Shown here in pieces: positions 41,860 to 51,413 of a DNA stretch of 64,000 nucleotides. The position numbers were made by a program, and so were the translations under genes. The notes beneath the pieces were generated by a model, which was not told the origin of the DNA, did not search any database, and was given only the letters and a program-made list of their open reading frames with translations. The stretch is from NCBI RefSeq assembly GCF_900156885.1, contig NZ_FTOY01000010.1:1-64000 (forward strand). Reading direction: 5' to 3'. How positions within the stretch are numbered: the stretch's first letter is position 1; every line of letters begins with the position of its first letter. This DNA comes from Limosilactobacillus caccae (GTDB taxonomy: Bacteria > Bacillota > Bacilli > Lactobacillales > Lactobacillaceae).

Positions 41860-43212
41860 TTACTTTGCCTGATCTTCCTTGGCAACTGCTGCTTGTCCCA
41901 GCAAGTTGACGTGGTTAAACGGCCGGTCAAAGTTTGGTTGGAACAAGGTATCAACATAAGCTAAGAAATCAATTGAATTCCGGTTTTGGATACATACAGA
42001 TACCAAGTTAGCCGATTGCGAGACGTCGTGCTTACTCATGAACTGTGCCCCGAGAATCCGCCGGGTGCCCTTTTCCCAGACAAGGGTCATAAAGACAGGC
42101 GTCGTGGTTGGCATAAATTCTGGCCGATAGTTATCCTCAATCGTTACAGAATCAGCATCAATGCCAAACTGCTTTGCTGCCCGCAAGGTCAACCCACTTG
42201 ACACCATGGTGTTACCAAACAGGTGCAACCCCGTGGTTGACTGGGTCCCCATGTACTTCATGGTATTACCAAAAACGTTTACCCCGGCAATGGTCCCTTG
42301 ACGAACCGCATTAGTTGCCAGTGGAATGTAACGTTCTGTTCCAGTTGGGTTGAAATGGACAGACGTAACGTCACCCGCAGCATAGATGTCCGGGTCAGAC
42401 GTCTGCATGTATTCGTTTGTCTTGATCGTGCCATCAGGATGGAGGTCAATCTTCCCCTTAACTAGGTCACTGTTTGGCCGGAAGCCGACACACAAAATGG
42501 CCGTGTCCGCATCGTAGATCTTGCCGGCATCGGTAATAACTTGGACACCGCCCTTTTCGTTGTCCTTAAAGCCAGTAACGTGCTGTCCTAATTCAAGGTG
42601 CGCACCTTTATCCTTGAATACCCGGGAAATCCGGTCGGAGTATTGCCCGTCAAAGTACTTTCTCAGCATGTGGTTACCACCATCAATCATGGTAACGTCA
42701 CGGCCCTGGCGAAGGTATGCTTCAACCAATTCAACCCCGATATATCCACCACCGACAATCACGATCTTCTTGGATTCATTAGCAATCTTGAAGAGCTTCT
42801 TTGCGTGGTAGTAAGTCTTACATAAGTACAAGTTCTTGTTTTCCAAGCCAGAAACTGGTGGAATAATCGGCCATGAACCAGTCGTGATGATTAACTTATC
42901 GTAATAGTCTGCAGTAAGCTTACCAGTCTCCTGGTTTTCGATTTCAAGCATCTTTGTCTTTGGATCAACGCTCAAAACATTATGCTTAACCTTAACGGTC
43001 GCACCCATCTTTTCCAATTGTTCTGGACTGGAATAAAACATCGCATCCGGATCTCCTACTTCACCACTCAGGTAAACAGAAATCCCACATGACAAGAAGG
43101 AGATATTGTCATTACGTTCATAAATAACAACTTCTGCATCTGGATGTGCATTTAGGATTCTTGTTGCGGCTATCGTCCCCGCGTGCGTACAGCCAACAAT
43201 AACTACTTTCAT
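41860..43212 (-). CDS. nox: NADH oxidase (FAD-dependent)
   Basis: A 450-aa flavoprotein disulfide reductase family NADH oxidase, probably water-forming, regenerating NAD with oxygen. FAD motif VVIVGCTHAGTIAA (a GCTHAG variant of GxGxxG), the redox-active Cys42 in SFLSCGIS, NAD motif IVIVGGGYIGVEL, second FAD motif DIYAAGDVTSV, and a C-terminal dimerisation domain. A paralogue lacking these key residues lies upstream (43311-44660), separated by 98 bp. Confidence 0.94.
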   Translation of the reverse strand: MKVVIVGCTHAGTIAATRILNAHPDAEVVIYERNDNISFLSCGISVYLSGEVGDPDAMFYSSPEQLEKMGATVKVKHNVLSVDPKTKMLEIENQETGKLTADYYDKLIITTGSWPIIPPVSGLENKNLYLCKTYYHAKKLFKIANESKKIVIVGGGYIGVELVEAYLRQGRDVTMIDGGNHMLRKYFDGQYSDRISRVFKDKGAHLELGQHVTGFKDNEKGGVQVITDAGKIYDADTAILCVGFRPNSDLVKGKIDLHPDGTIKTNEYMQTSDPDIYAAGDVTSVHFNPTGTERYIPLATNAVRQGTIAGVNVFGNTMKYMGTQSTTGLHLFGNTMVSSGLTLRAAKQFGIDADSVTIEDNYRPEFMPTTTPVFMTLVWEKGTRRILGAQFMSKHDVSQSANLVSVCIQNRNSIDFLAYVDTLFQPNFDRPFNHVNLLGQAAVAKEDQAK

Positions 43213-43310
43213 ATCTACACCTCATTTATTTTCCTACTATCTAAGGTAAGTCATTCTACTCCCATAATCAATATGTTCTCAACAACCATTTTACCACGGT
43301 TATCCCATAA

Positions 43311-44660
43311 TTATTCACTATCGGCTTCAGCTTTCCCCATTGCCGCTTGTCCAAGAAGGTTGACATAGTTGAAGGCCCGGTCAAAGTTTGGTTGGAACAT
43401 CGTGTCGTACATCCCCAAGAAATCGATCGTATTCTTGTTTTGCATGCACAGTGAGATCAAACTTAACGATTCGCTGATATCGTGCTTGCTCATCATCTGG
43501 GCACCAATAATTTCTCGGGTCTCCTGATTCCAAACAAGGGTCATCAATACGGGAGCGGTGGTTGGCATAAATTCTGGCCGGTAGTTATCTTCAATCATTA
43601 CCGAATTAGCAGGGATTCCGGCCTGCTGTGCCCGTTCAAGGGTAAGGCCAACAGAGGCCATTGTCGTCCCACAAAGGTTTACACCCACGCTCAGCTGGGT
43701 TCCCGAGTCAGCGATCTGCTTGCCCATTACATTATCAGCAGCGATAATCGCTTGGCGAACAACTTCAGAAGCTTGAGGATCATAGATATTGCTATTGGTT
43801 GGGTTGTAGTGAATATCCGTTGAACCGCCGATTGCATAAACGTCTGCTGCTGAAGTTTGCATAAACTTATCAGTAACAATTGCCCCTTCATCGTTGAGAT
43901 CCAATTCTCCCTTGTAGATGTCCGTATCAGGCTTAGCCTTCGCTGCCATCACTACCTTATCAGCATCATAGCTACCGCCATTGGTGTTGACACTTACCCC
44001 TAAACCAGTATCCGCAAGCTTGGTGACATGCTGGTCAGTTACGACCTTCACATTGGCATCCGTCAATAACTTGGTTGCCCGTTGTGAATACTCATCCGCA
44101 AATTCACCATGTAAGACTGGCTGACCATTAGTGATCAGGGTTACTTCCTTTTCCTTTTGCCGGTACGCATCAACCAGGGCTAAGGCAAGCGGACTATTAC
44201 CAACAACGCAAATCCGCCGGTCAATTGCAGCACTGATAATCGCGACTTTAGCATCTAGCTCGTCTTTAAATAGCGCAACGTTCATGCTGTCAATTCCCTC
44301 GATGGCTGGCTTATCGACCGTTGCATCTGTTGCAATAATCAGCTTGTCATAGTGTTCCTCAGTTGTTTGATCATCCAGCATCCCCATTACCCTAACAGTC
44401 TTTTGGGCCGGATTAATGCTCATCAACAGGTAGCCCATCTTAACGTCTGCCCCTAAGACTGTTAATTGCTGTGGACTTAACTCGGCACGCAGTTCTGGGC
44501 GTGTGGCATTTTGGTCCGCGTAGTCATTGATGTCATATGAAAGTGAGGGGACCACTGCGTTACGGTCATAAATTGTAACTTCTGTTTCCGGATGGCTCCT
44601 TAAAATCTGTGCTGCGGCCGTCATCCCCGCATAGGTACAACCGATTATAATTACCCTCAT
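43311..44660 (-). CDS. Degenerate NADH oxidase paralogue
   Basis: A 449-aa protein aligned end to end with the neighbouring NADH oxidase (IIIGCTYAGMTAAAQIL; IEDNYRPEFMPTTAPVLMTL; FQPNFDRAFNYVNLLGQAA). The redox-active Cys42 is Tyr (SLSYDIN instead of SCGIS). The NAD-binding glycines are lost (VVGNSPLALAL instead of VGGGYIGVEL), and the second FAD motif GD is GG (YAIGGSTDI). The ORF is intact and well conserved in the C-terminal domain. It is therefore probably not an oxidase by the usual mechanism; it may form heterodimers with Nox or be an FAD-binding regulator. Confidence 0.85.
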   Translation of the reverse strand: MRVIIIGCTYAGMTAAAQILRSHPETEVTIYDRNAVVPSLSYDINDYADQNATRPELRAELSPQQLTVLGADVKMGYLLMSINPAQKTVRVMGMLDDQTTEEHYDKLIIATDATVDKPAIEGIDSMNVALFKDELDAKVAIISAAIDRRICVVGNSPLALALVDAYRQKEKEVTLITNGQPVLHGEFADEYSQRATKLLTDANVKVVTDQHVTKLADTGLGVSVNTNGGSYDADKVVMAAKAKPDTDIYKGELDLNDEGAIVTDKFMQTSAADVYAIGGSTDIHYNPTNSNIYDPQASEVVRQAIIAADNVMGKQIADSGTQLSVGVNLCGTTMASVGLTLERAQQAGIPANSVMIEDNYRPEFMPTTAPVLMTLVWNQETREIIGAQMMSKHDISESLSLISLCMQNKNTIDFLGMYDTMFQPNFDRAFNYVNLLGQAAMGKAEADSE

Positions 44661-44753
44661 AAATACTACTCCTCGTCCGTTTTGATTCTTCTTTATTATA
44701 TATGTGTTTAAATTATAAATCTAATATTGCAAAGTTCAACATACCACGCCGCA

Positions 44754-47057
44754 TTATTTACTATTAATCCGCTGGTACTCATCAGCTGGCACCTGGTCGA
44801 TTAAGGAAGTCGGCTGCCCAACGGCAACCAGGGTCAGGGCGTGCATTGCCCGTGAACAGATTGTATAAAGCAATTGCCGCTCGTCGTCACCATGGTACTG
44901 GTGTTCATTTGCGTTCCACACAATCACCGCGTCGAACTCAAGCCCCTTTGCAAGGTAAGATGGCACGATGATTGGCCCCTTGACCAGTCGCTGATTTTCC
45001 GTCCGGATTAAGGTCGTCTTGATGTTTTGCTTTTCTAGAGCATGGTATAGTTGCTCCCCGTCCGCCAGGGTCTTGCTGATAATTGCAACCGCGTCATGTT
45101 CTCCCTGATACTTCTCCAAGGCATTTTTAACTGCCGCAACACCAGCTTGCTCATCGCTTGTCGTGACCACTTGCGGTAATTCTCCATCCCGGGCGAAGGA
45201 CTCGATTGCCTCCCCGTCAAGGAGGAGGTGTCTAGTGAAATCAGTGATCTCCTTTGTCGACCGGTAGGACTTCGTCAGCTGGACAACCTTGGTCTTCTCT
45301 GGATCAAACATCGTCCCCAACTGCTGCAATAGCGACCGGCTATTTTCATGGGTAAAGATCGCCTGGTTAAGGTCCCCCAACAGGGTAAACTTGGCCCGGG
45401 GGAAGCGGTATTTCAAGTAGGCAAGCTGGTAAGCGTCATAGTCTTGCACTTCGTCGATAAAGACGTAGCGGATATCCCGCTGGCCATGCTTACCAGTTAT
45501 CAGATCGTATAGGTAGAGATAAATCGTAATCCCGTTAGCACTGATGTTACCGGCCCGCAGCTGGTCTTTCACCTCATCAACAAACGCCTGCCACTGGGTG
45601 TCGCTAATCCCATATTCCGCCAGGTTAACTAGCTTGGGGGTCACCCGCAATAAGTGGAGGTATTGCCCGTTGATGTTTAACCACTGGTTCCGGTCAATTG
45701 CCTTTTTGATCGGGGTAAAGGCCTGCATTACGATTTGCCGGGCAAGGAACTTATATTCTTTCTCCTCATTTTCAAATTCCCGTGGCTGGTCATTAAAGAG
45801 GGTATCAAGTTCTTCCTTGCTCAAGTTTTGGATCTTTTCTTCAACCCACTTTTTCCGCATCTCTGAACTGACCCGCCGGTTAAGGTACTTGATCAACTCT
45901 TCCTTAGTCCCGTCCAACCGGTTACCCAGGTTGTAGTTGTTATTAAAGGAGTAATAGATCTCCTTAATCTTGTCCTTGCTTAAGAAGACCTTGCCATTAA
46001 ACAACAAGTTTCGAAAACGCATATTGGCATGCCCAAGGTGCTTAGCATACCGGCCCGTGGCGTTGAAGTATTGCAAACTGGTCAACAACCGTTGGGCGTT
46101 TTTACTTGCCTGATCCTGGCTACTCTCAAAACGCTGCTCTAGGTTTTGTACGTGTAACCGCGGTACCCGCCGGTTGGCAAACTGGAAGTAGGTCATCTGC
46201 ACCATGTTGTGTTCACCAAGTTCAGGTAACACCTGGTCGATATAGTCATTAAACAGCTGGTTAGGGGAGAAAAGGACGACCTGCGAGGACGTCAGGTTCC
46301 CCCGGTAGCGATAAAGCAGCCAGGCAACCCGCTGGAGAACTGCGGCGGTCTTCCCTGACCCCGCGGCCCCCTGGACAAATAACAGTTCATCCTTGGTGTC
46401 CCGGATAATCTCATTTTGGGTCCGCTGGATGGTTGTAACGATACTCTTCATCTTGGTACTCGAGTGGTTTCCCAGCGCCTCTAACAGCATCTGGTCACCT
46501 ACTTGCTCATCAGTATCAAAAATCGTGACAATCGTCCCGTCCTTGATCTGGAATTGCCGTTTGAGCGTCAAGTCTACTTCCTGCTCACCGACTGGGGTCT
46601 GGTACTTTACCTTACCCAGCTTTCCCTCATAGTAAACAGACGAGATTGGTGCCCGCCAGTCATAGACAAGGAAGTGGTCCGGCTTATCGGTAAACGATGC
46701 TAAGCCGATATAGACACTTTCTGGCTTGGTCGCCCCTTTTTCTTGAAAATCAATCCGTGCAAAGTAAGGCTTTTTTTCTAGGCGTTGCAAAGTCGCCAAC
46801 TGGTCAGCTGCGTGCTGCCAGCTATTCTGCCGCTCATCAAGCATTTGCTGCTGGGCGCGAAATGACATGGCCGTATCCATCATCCCCGAATACGTCGTGG
46901 TATTAAGGTGGATATCATCAATTTGCTTATTGATCCCCTTGATGTCACGCTGGGCAGTTTTAATCTTTTTGCTTGCCCGTTCTTGCGCCTTTTTGACTTC
47001 ATCAATCACCTTATCAAGATGCTTTTGTTCATACTGTTGTTCTGCGTCTGCAACCAT
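44754..47057 (-). CDS. HelD-like RNA polymerase-associated helicase
   Basis: A 767-aa UvrD/Rep superfamily 1 ATPase. A long N-terminal coiled coil (residues about 1-75, LDKVIDEVKKAQERASKKIK) inserts into RNA polymerase in HelD homologues. Walker A is VQGAAGSGKTAAVLQRVAWL, Walker B is YVFIDEVQDYDAYQ, and motif IV-VI segments are QLTKSYRSTKEI and AKGLEFDAVIVWN. Function: releasing stalled RNA polymerase. RBS is GTAGGGAGTACATCG. Confidence 0.9.
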   Translation of the reverse strand: MVADAEQQYEQKHLDKVIDEVKKAQERASKKIKTAQRDIKGINKQIDDIHLNTTTYSGMMDTAMSFRAQQQMLDERQNSWQHAADQLATLQRLEKKPYFARIDFQEKGATKPESVYIGLASFTDKPDHFLVYDWRAPISSVYYEGKLGKVKYQTPVGEQEVDLTLKRQFQIKDGTIVTIFDTDEQVGDQMLLEALGNHSSTKMKSIVTTIQRTQNEIIRDTKDELLFVQGAAGSGKTAAVLQRVAWLLYRYRGNLTSSQVVLFSPNQLFNDYIDQVLPELGEHNMVQMTYFQFANRRVPRLHVQNLEQRFESSQDQASKNAQRLLTSLQYFNATGRYAKHLGHANMRFRNLLFNGKVFLSKDKIKEIYYSFNNNYNLGNRLDGTKEELIKYLNRRVSSEMRKKWVEEKIQNLSKEELDTLFNDQPREFENEEKEYKFLARQIVMQAFTPIKKAIDRNQWLNINGQYLHLLRVTPKLVNLAEYGISDTQWQAFVDEVKDQLRAGNISANGITIYLYLYDLITGKHGQRDIRYVFIDEVQDYDAYQLAYLKYRFPRAKFTLLGDLNQAIFTHENSRSLLQQLGTMFDPEKTKVVQLTKSYRSTKEITDFTRHLLLDGEAIESFARDGELPQVVTTSDEQAGVAAVKNALEKYQGEHDAVAIISKTLADGEQLYHALEKQNIKTTLIRTENQRLVKGPIIVPSYLAKGLEFDAVIVWNANEHQYHGDDERQLLYTICSRAMHALTLVAVGQPTSLIDQVPADEYQRINSK

Positions 47058-47273
47058 CGATGTACTCCCTACCTTTCACGGCCAAAAAGTGCGGCCGTCA
47101 TAAAAAGTCATTAAATAATTATATCATCTTCCATAATCCAATCGTTAATTTTCCTCTCAATAAATGTCCAATTATTAAATGTCAATTAATTTTGCTCATA
47201 ACACTAATTGTTTTCTAAAATTCAAGCTAAAATAAAAGCAATCATTTACCCGCAGCGAAAGGAGGAATTTTTT

Positions 47274-47951
47274 ATGGGCCAGCTTTTTTACACCCTTACC
47301 CATATCGCCGAAACAATTATTCCAATGTTTGAGTGGCTTGGTCCGTGGAGCTACGTTCTCCTCTTCCTCCTTATCTTTATGGAGACGGGGCTGGTCATTT
47401 TCCCCTGGCTTCCCGGTGAATCGCTTGTCTTTTTGACCTGCTCATTTATCGCCTACCACCCGGTCTTGAAGATGGAAATCGTCGTCCCCGTCTTCTTCTT
47501 TGCCGCCCTAATCGGTGATACCGTGAATTACTTTATCGGTCACTCCCTATCACGCTGGCAGTGGCTACAAAAGAAAATGGTTGGCCCCCGTTTTGAGCAA
47601 GCCACCATCTTTTTAGAACGTCACGGTACGAAGGCGGTGGCCCTGGGGCGGTTCGTCCCACTTATCCGGACCTTTGTCCCCCTAATCGCTGGGACAATGC
47701 GTTTTCCCTTCCACCGCTTTACGATTGGCAATATCATTGGGGTAACGCTATGGGTTGTCATCGGCGCCGGGGTCGGCTATTACTTTGGGACGATCCCGTT
47801 TGTTCAAGAACACTTCTCACTGATCATTTTAATCTTTGTCATTGCCTCCCTCCTCCTTGTCGGCCTCATTGCCCTCATCAAGGCGCTCCGGAAAAAATCA
47901 TTAAGCGAAACCGGATGTTATAATTCTTTTTCTGGGCAAAATTCATGTTAA
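47274..47951 (+). CDS. DedA-family membrane protein
   Basis: A 225-aa DedA/VTT-fold protein with about five to six membrane segments. Family motifs: ETGLVIFPWLPGESLVFL, GDTVNYFIGH, and the basic RFVPLIRTFVPLIAGTMRF. DedA proteins scramble lipids such as undecaprenyl phosphate or support proton-dependent export. ATG 47274 follows AAAGGAGGAATTTTTT; the longer ORF from 47208 is unlikely. Confidence 0.9.
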   Translation: MGQLFYTLTHIAETIIPMFEWLGPWSYVLLFLLIFMETGLVIFPWLPGESLVFLTCSFIAYHPVLKMEIVVPVFFFAALIGDTVNYFIGHSLSRWQWLQKKMVGPRFEQATIFLERHGTKAVALGRFVPLIRTFVPLIAGTMRFPFHRFTIGNIIGVTLWVVIGAGVGYYFGTIPFVQEHFSLIILIFVIASLLLVGLIALIKALRKKSLSETGCYNSFSGQNSC

Positions 47952-47998
47952 AATGAAATAAGTATTTTGATTTCGTTTAATAAAGGAGTTTTGTTAAT

Positions 47999-48652
47999 AT
48001 GGCAATTACTGTTTACTTTGTACGTCACGGACAAACCTACCTCAACCTATATAACCGGATGCAGGGGTGGTCTGACGCACCGCTGACGCCAAAGGGTGAA
48101 GAAGATGCCAAGCATGCCGGCAAAGCCTTAGCACCGGTTCACTTCGACTACGTTCTTAGTAGTGACCTTGCACGGACAATGAAGACGGCCCGCTTACTCT
48201 TAGATAATCACCCGGGAAATAATCCGGAAATCACTCCTGAGCCAGCTTTCCGTGAAGAGTTCTTTGGCTACTTTGAAGGAGCTAATGGTCAACAATTCGC
48301 TGATTTCCTTGGTGGCGCAGAAGGCTACCACAGCTTTGCGGAGATGGTTGCCGGCTTTGGTCCTGATGAATTAAAGGACCGGATTGCTGCGGCAGACAAC
48401 TACCATACTGCTGAAGACAGCAAGGCCTTTTGGACGCGGATTGATAAGGGCTTTGACCACTTGCGTTCATTACCAGATGGCTCAACTGTGCTGGTTGTTT
48501 CCCATGGGGCGACGATCCGGTCAATCGCTAACCGCTACTCCGATCAAATTGATCCAGGGGACTCACCACGCAACGGTAGCATTATGAAAATGACCCTCGA
48601 TAGCGATCAGACCGTTGTTGATTTCTACAATAAACTTGAATTACCACAATAA
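47999..48652 (+). CDS. Histidine phosphatase / phosphoglycerate mutase family
   Basis: A 217-aa protein with the catalytic VRHGQTYLN (phospho-His), NRMQGWSDAPLTPKGEEDA and the second histidine in VVSHGATIRSI. GpmB-like broad-specificity phosphatases and cofactor-dependent mutases share this architecture; the length and the LNLYNRMQGW version favour a phosphatase. RBS is AAAGGAGTTTTGTTAAT. Confidence 0.88.
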   Translation: MAITVYFVRHGQTYLNLYNRMQGWSDAPLTPKGEEDAKHAGKALAPVHFDYVLSSDLARTMKTARLLLDNHPGNNPEITPEPAFREEFFGYFEGANGQQFADFLGGAEGYHSFAEMVAGFGPDELKDRIAAADNYHTAEDSKAFWTRIDKGFDHLRSLPDGSTVLVVSHGATIRSIANRYSDQIDPGDSPRNGSIMKMTLDSDQTVVDFYNKLELPQ

Positions 48653-48684
48653 TCTTCATCCAAAAGGGGGAACATTATTCTTCA

Positions 48685-49965
48685 ATGGATACTAACATAC
48701 AAACTGATGAGCCAGTAATTATTACTGGCCTTAATACCGGACAAGACGACTATGACTATTCAATGGTTGAATTAGCGGAGCTTGCGCAAGCCAACCACAT
48801 GGACGTCGTCGAACGGGTCGACCAAGTCATCGACCGTCCAAATCCCGGAACCTACTTTGGTAAGGGGAAAGTAGATGAGATCCGTGATGTTGCTGTCGCT
48901 AACCACGTAAACACCATCATCACAAACGATGAACTAACGCCTAGCCAACTCCGGAACTTAGAGCAAGAAACAGAGTGTAAGATTTTAGACCGGACGGCAT
49001 TAATTCTCGAGATTTTCGCTAATCGGGCACAGACTAAAGAAGCCAAGATTCAGGTCCAAATTGCCGAATTACAATACCGTCTGCCCCGGCTCCAAACCAG
49101 TGCTAGCGAGCGGTTAGACCAGCAGACCGGTGGTGGGAGTGGTTTTACCAACCGTGGTGCTGGGGAAACCAAGTTGGAAATGGATCGGCGGACGATCCAA
49201 CACCACATTTCCCACCTCCGCCAAGAACTAGCCGCCATCGACAAATCAGAAAAGACTAAGCGGAAGCTCCGTTCAAAGAGCGCAATTCCAACAGCCGCCC
49301 TGGTTGGTTACACCAACTCTGGTAAGTCAACGATTATGAACGGCTTGGTCCGGAAATACGGGACTGCAGAAGAAAAGACCGTCTTTGAAAAGAATATGCT
49401 GTTTGCGACCCTTGATACTAGTGTCCGGCAATTAACCTTACCTGATCAAAAACGTTTCTTACTTAGTGATACCGTTGGTTTTGTCAGTAAGCTACCGACC
49501 CACCTGGTTGAATCGTTTAAGTCGACCTTGGCGGAAGCAGCCAATGCTGACTTGTTAATTCAGGTAATTGATTACTCAGATCCGCATTACGAACAAATGA
49601 TGCAGACCACTGAACGGACCTTGAAACAAATCGGAATCGAAAATATTCCAATCATCAACGTCTTCAACAAGGCTGATAAGACTGAGATTGAATTCCCTGT
49701 TCTTGAAGGTGACGACCAGGTTGTGATTTCTGCCCGGCAAGGTGAGTCACTCGATTTACTGGTCGACGTAATTAAAAAGCACCTCTTCAAAGACTACGTG
49801 ACGGCCAACCTTCTCATCCCATTTACCGATGGACATGTCGTTTCCTACCTTAATGAACACACCAATATTTTAGATACTGAATACCAAAATGATGGGACCC
49901 TATTAACGGTGGAAATGTCGTTGAAGGACTACAACCGCTTTAATAAATACGAAAAAGAAGCCTAA
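48685..49965 (+). CDS. hflX: GTPase HflX
   Basis: A 426-aa ribosome-associated GTPase that splits stalled or stressed ribosomes. The N-terminal HflX domain ends in a helical linker with the signature FTNRGAGETKLEMDRR; the G domain has G1 GYTNSGKSTIM, G3 DTVGF and G4 NVFNKADK. RBS is AAAAGGGGGAA. Followed by a strong terminator. Confidence 0.96.
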   Translation: MDTNIQTDEPVIITGLNTGQDDYDYSMVELAELAQANHMDVVERVDQVIDRPNPGTYFGKGKVDEIRDVAVANHVNTIITNDELTPSQLRNLEQETECKILDRTALILEIFANRAQTKEAKIQVQIAELQYRLPRLQTSASERLDQQTGGGSGFTNRGAGETKLEMDRRTIQHHISHLRQELAAIDKSEKTKRKLRSKSAIPTAALVGYTNSGKSTIMNGLVRKYGTAEEKTVFEKNMLFATLDTSVRQLTLPDQKRFLLSDTVGFVSKLPTHLVESFKSTLAEAANADLLIQVIDYSDPHYEQMMQTTERTLKQIGIENIPIINVFNKADKTEIEFPVLEGDDQVVISARQGESLDLLVDVIKKHLFKDYVTANLLIPFTDGHVVSYLNEHTNILDTEYQNDGTLLTVEMSLKDYNRFNKYEKEA

Positions 49966-49970
49966 AAAAA

Positions 49971-50015
49971 CTAGAGCTGAGAAGAAACAAAGATTCTTTT
50001 CAGCTCTAGTTTTTT
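49971..50015. terminator. hflX terminator
   Basis: CTAGAGCTGA...TCAGCTCTAG with internal AAGAAAC/ATTCTTTT pairing, then TTTTTT. Confidence 0.85.
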
Positions 50016-50025
50016 AATAATAAGT

Positions 50026-50347
50026 TTAACGTTTTTTACGATAACGGCCATGAAATAACCTCTTATGAGAACCAATGTTAACAGTGATTAGTACTAAATC
50101 TTGATTATCGATTTTATAAATAACTACGATATCATTTTTGTCCCTTAGGTGTATCACGAAGGTGAAATTCTCGATAACCAGCATAATTTCCTTCTAGTTC
50201 ATGCTCCTGAAAATCTTTTGAAAGAGAATCAACATCAAGCAAAACAAAAATAGCTGCTTTTACTTCATCAATAATTGTTGCATCAAATTGTGCAAGATAA
50301 GTTAAGTTTCTTTCAAATGATTTTCAAGGTTTATATTGGTATTTCAT
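50026..50347 (-). pseudogene. Broken YafQ/RelE-type toxin gene
   Basis: On the minus strand, MKYQYKP is followed by TGA, then KSFERNLTYLAQFDATIIDE in the same frame, ELEGNYAGYREFHLRDTPKG, then a one-base frameshift, then NDIVVIYKIDNQDLVLITVN and GSHKRLFHGRYRKKR. This is the layout of YafQ-like mRNA interferases (GNYxGYREFHL; IYKI...LVLITVNIGSH). The stop at codon 8 (probably once Trp) and the frameshift near 50143 inactivate it. Its ATG overlaps the end of an antitoxin remnant. Confidence 0.85.
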
Positions 50348-50409
50348 TAGTTACGGTTATCCTTTGGTTTAAAAACTATTCCAATATTATTTAAGAAGCT
50401 TAAATATGT
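50347..50409 (-). pseudogene. 3' remnant of a RelB/DinJ-like antitoxin
   Basis: The frame TYLSFLNNIGIVFKPKDNRN ends in TAATG overlapping the toxin ATG, the usual coupling of TA pairs. Upstream coding sequence is gone; the Rpn locus 2 promoter region begins there instead. Confidence 0.55.
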
Positions 50410-50465
50410 AAAAACTTTCGTGCATTTGCGTCTTTTTTACGTATATATCTATTAGGAGGTGCAAA

Positions 50466-51374
50466 ATGCCAAATCAAAAATTATTAGCACAGGCCCGCCG
50501 GAGCTGGGAAGAGGCCGGGTTGGCCAACGACTTTGTTTTCAATAAGGTGATGCTTGATAAGCGGATCACCCTGGAAGTGTTGCGGCGAGTTTTACCGGCT
50601 TTAAATATCAAACGGGTCAAGCAGGTAGTCAGTCAGCAGGAATTCACCAGTAGTCATGACGCCAAGGGGGTACGACTGGATATTTACGTTGAGGACGACC
50701 AGCGGAACCGTTACGACATTGAGATGCAAGTGGTCGACAAGCATAACCTGCCGCAGCGGATTCGTTTTTACCATGCGAATCTTGCGATGGACTGTTATGA
50801 GAAAGGACAGAATTACGCAACGGCGGATAATTCCTACGTGATCTTCTTCTGTTGTTTTGACCCTTTTGGTTTTGGTGACCAAGTATATGAAGTTGAACGA
50901 CTGATTAAGGGTCATCCTGAGGCCACATACGCAGACGGCGAACAAACGCTGGTGTTTGACGTGACTAGCCTACGCCGGGAAGTGAACCCTAAGTTGCAAC
51001 AATTTCTCGACATGATTGCGAACCGTCAAGTTGGTGACGGCGACGATTTTATCGTACAATTAGAAAAGAGAATCACCTTCGTTAAGCAAAACCGGAAATG
51101 GAGGAGAGAATATATGCAACGGTCATTGTACGAGATGGATATTGAGAATAGTATTGCGTTAGCTAAGGAAGAAGGACTAGAGCAAGGTTTGAGTCAAGGA
51201 TTAGAAAAGGGGCTGAGCCAAGGTAAAGCAGAAGAAAGAACTCGTGGGATCCATAATCTAATCTATTCTCTTGAACGACTTGGGACACCCCAAACGACTA
51301 TTAAACAAAATCTGATGGAACTGTATCAACTCTCCAGTGAGGAAGCCGAGTCTTATCTTACTGATAAGCAATAG
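50466..51374 (+). CDS. Rpn-family PD-(D/E)XK nuclease (locus 2)
   Basis: A 302-aa paralogue of the nuclease at 14696-15631. The first about 225 residues are nearly identical (LANDFVFNKVML; catalytic VRLDIYVEDD and YDIEMQVVDKH; FVKQNRKWRREY). The C-terminus differs: fewer Gly repeats (GLEQGLSQGLEKGLSQGK) and a type B end (NLIYSLERLGTPQTTIKQNL, LYQLSSEEAESYL) matching the free tail at 13968-14300. Same 5' block (TACGTATATATCTATTAGGA) and RBS AGGAGGTGCAAA as locus 1. A free type A tail follows. Predicted DNA endonuclease with a role in defence or recombination. Confidence 0.9.
   Translation: MPNQKLLAQARRSWEEAGLANDFVFNKVMLDKRITLEVLRRVLPALNIKRVKQVVSQQEFTSSHDAKGVRLDIYVEDDQRNRYDIEMQVVDKHNLPQRIRFYHANLAMDCYEKGQNYATADNSYVIFFCCFDPFGFGDQVYEVERLIKGHPEATYADGEQTLVFDVTSLRREVNPKLQQFLDMIANRQVGDGDDFIVQLEKRITFVKQNRKWRREYMQRSLYEMDIENSIALAKEEGLEQGLSQGLEKGLSQGKAEERTRGIHNLIYSLERLGTPQTTIKQNLMELYQLSSEEAESYLTDKQ
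51114..51374 (+). CDS. Internal start: Rpn tail small protein (86 aa)
   Basis: In-frame ATG 51114 is preceded by GGAGGAGAGAATAT within the codons for WRREY. It would yield an 86-aa tail-only protein with the type B end, the same arrangement as in locus 1. Confidence 0.6.
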   Translation: MQRSLYEMDIENSIALAKEEGLEQGLSQGLEKGLSQGKAEERTRGIHNLIYSLERLGTPQTTIKQNLMELYQLSSEEAESYLTDKQ

Positions 51375-51413
51375 ATCCTTCGTAAGCGAAACCGGAAATG
51401 GAGGAGAGAGTAT

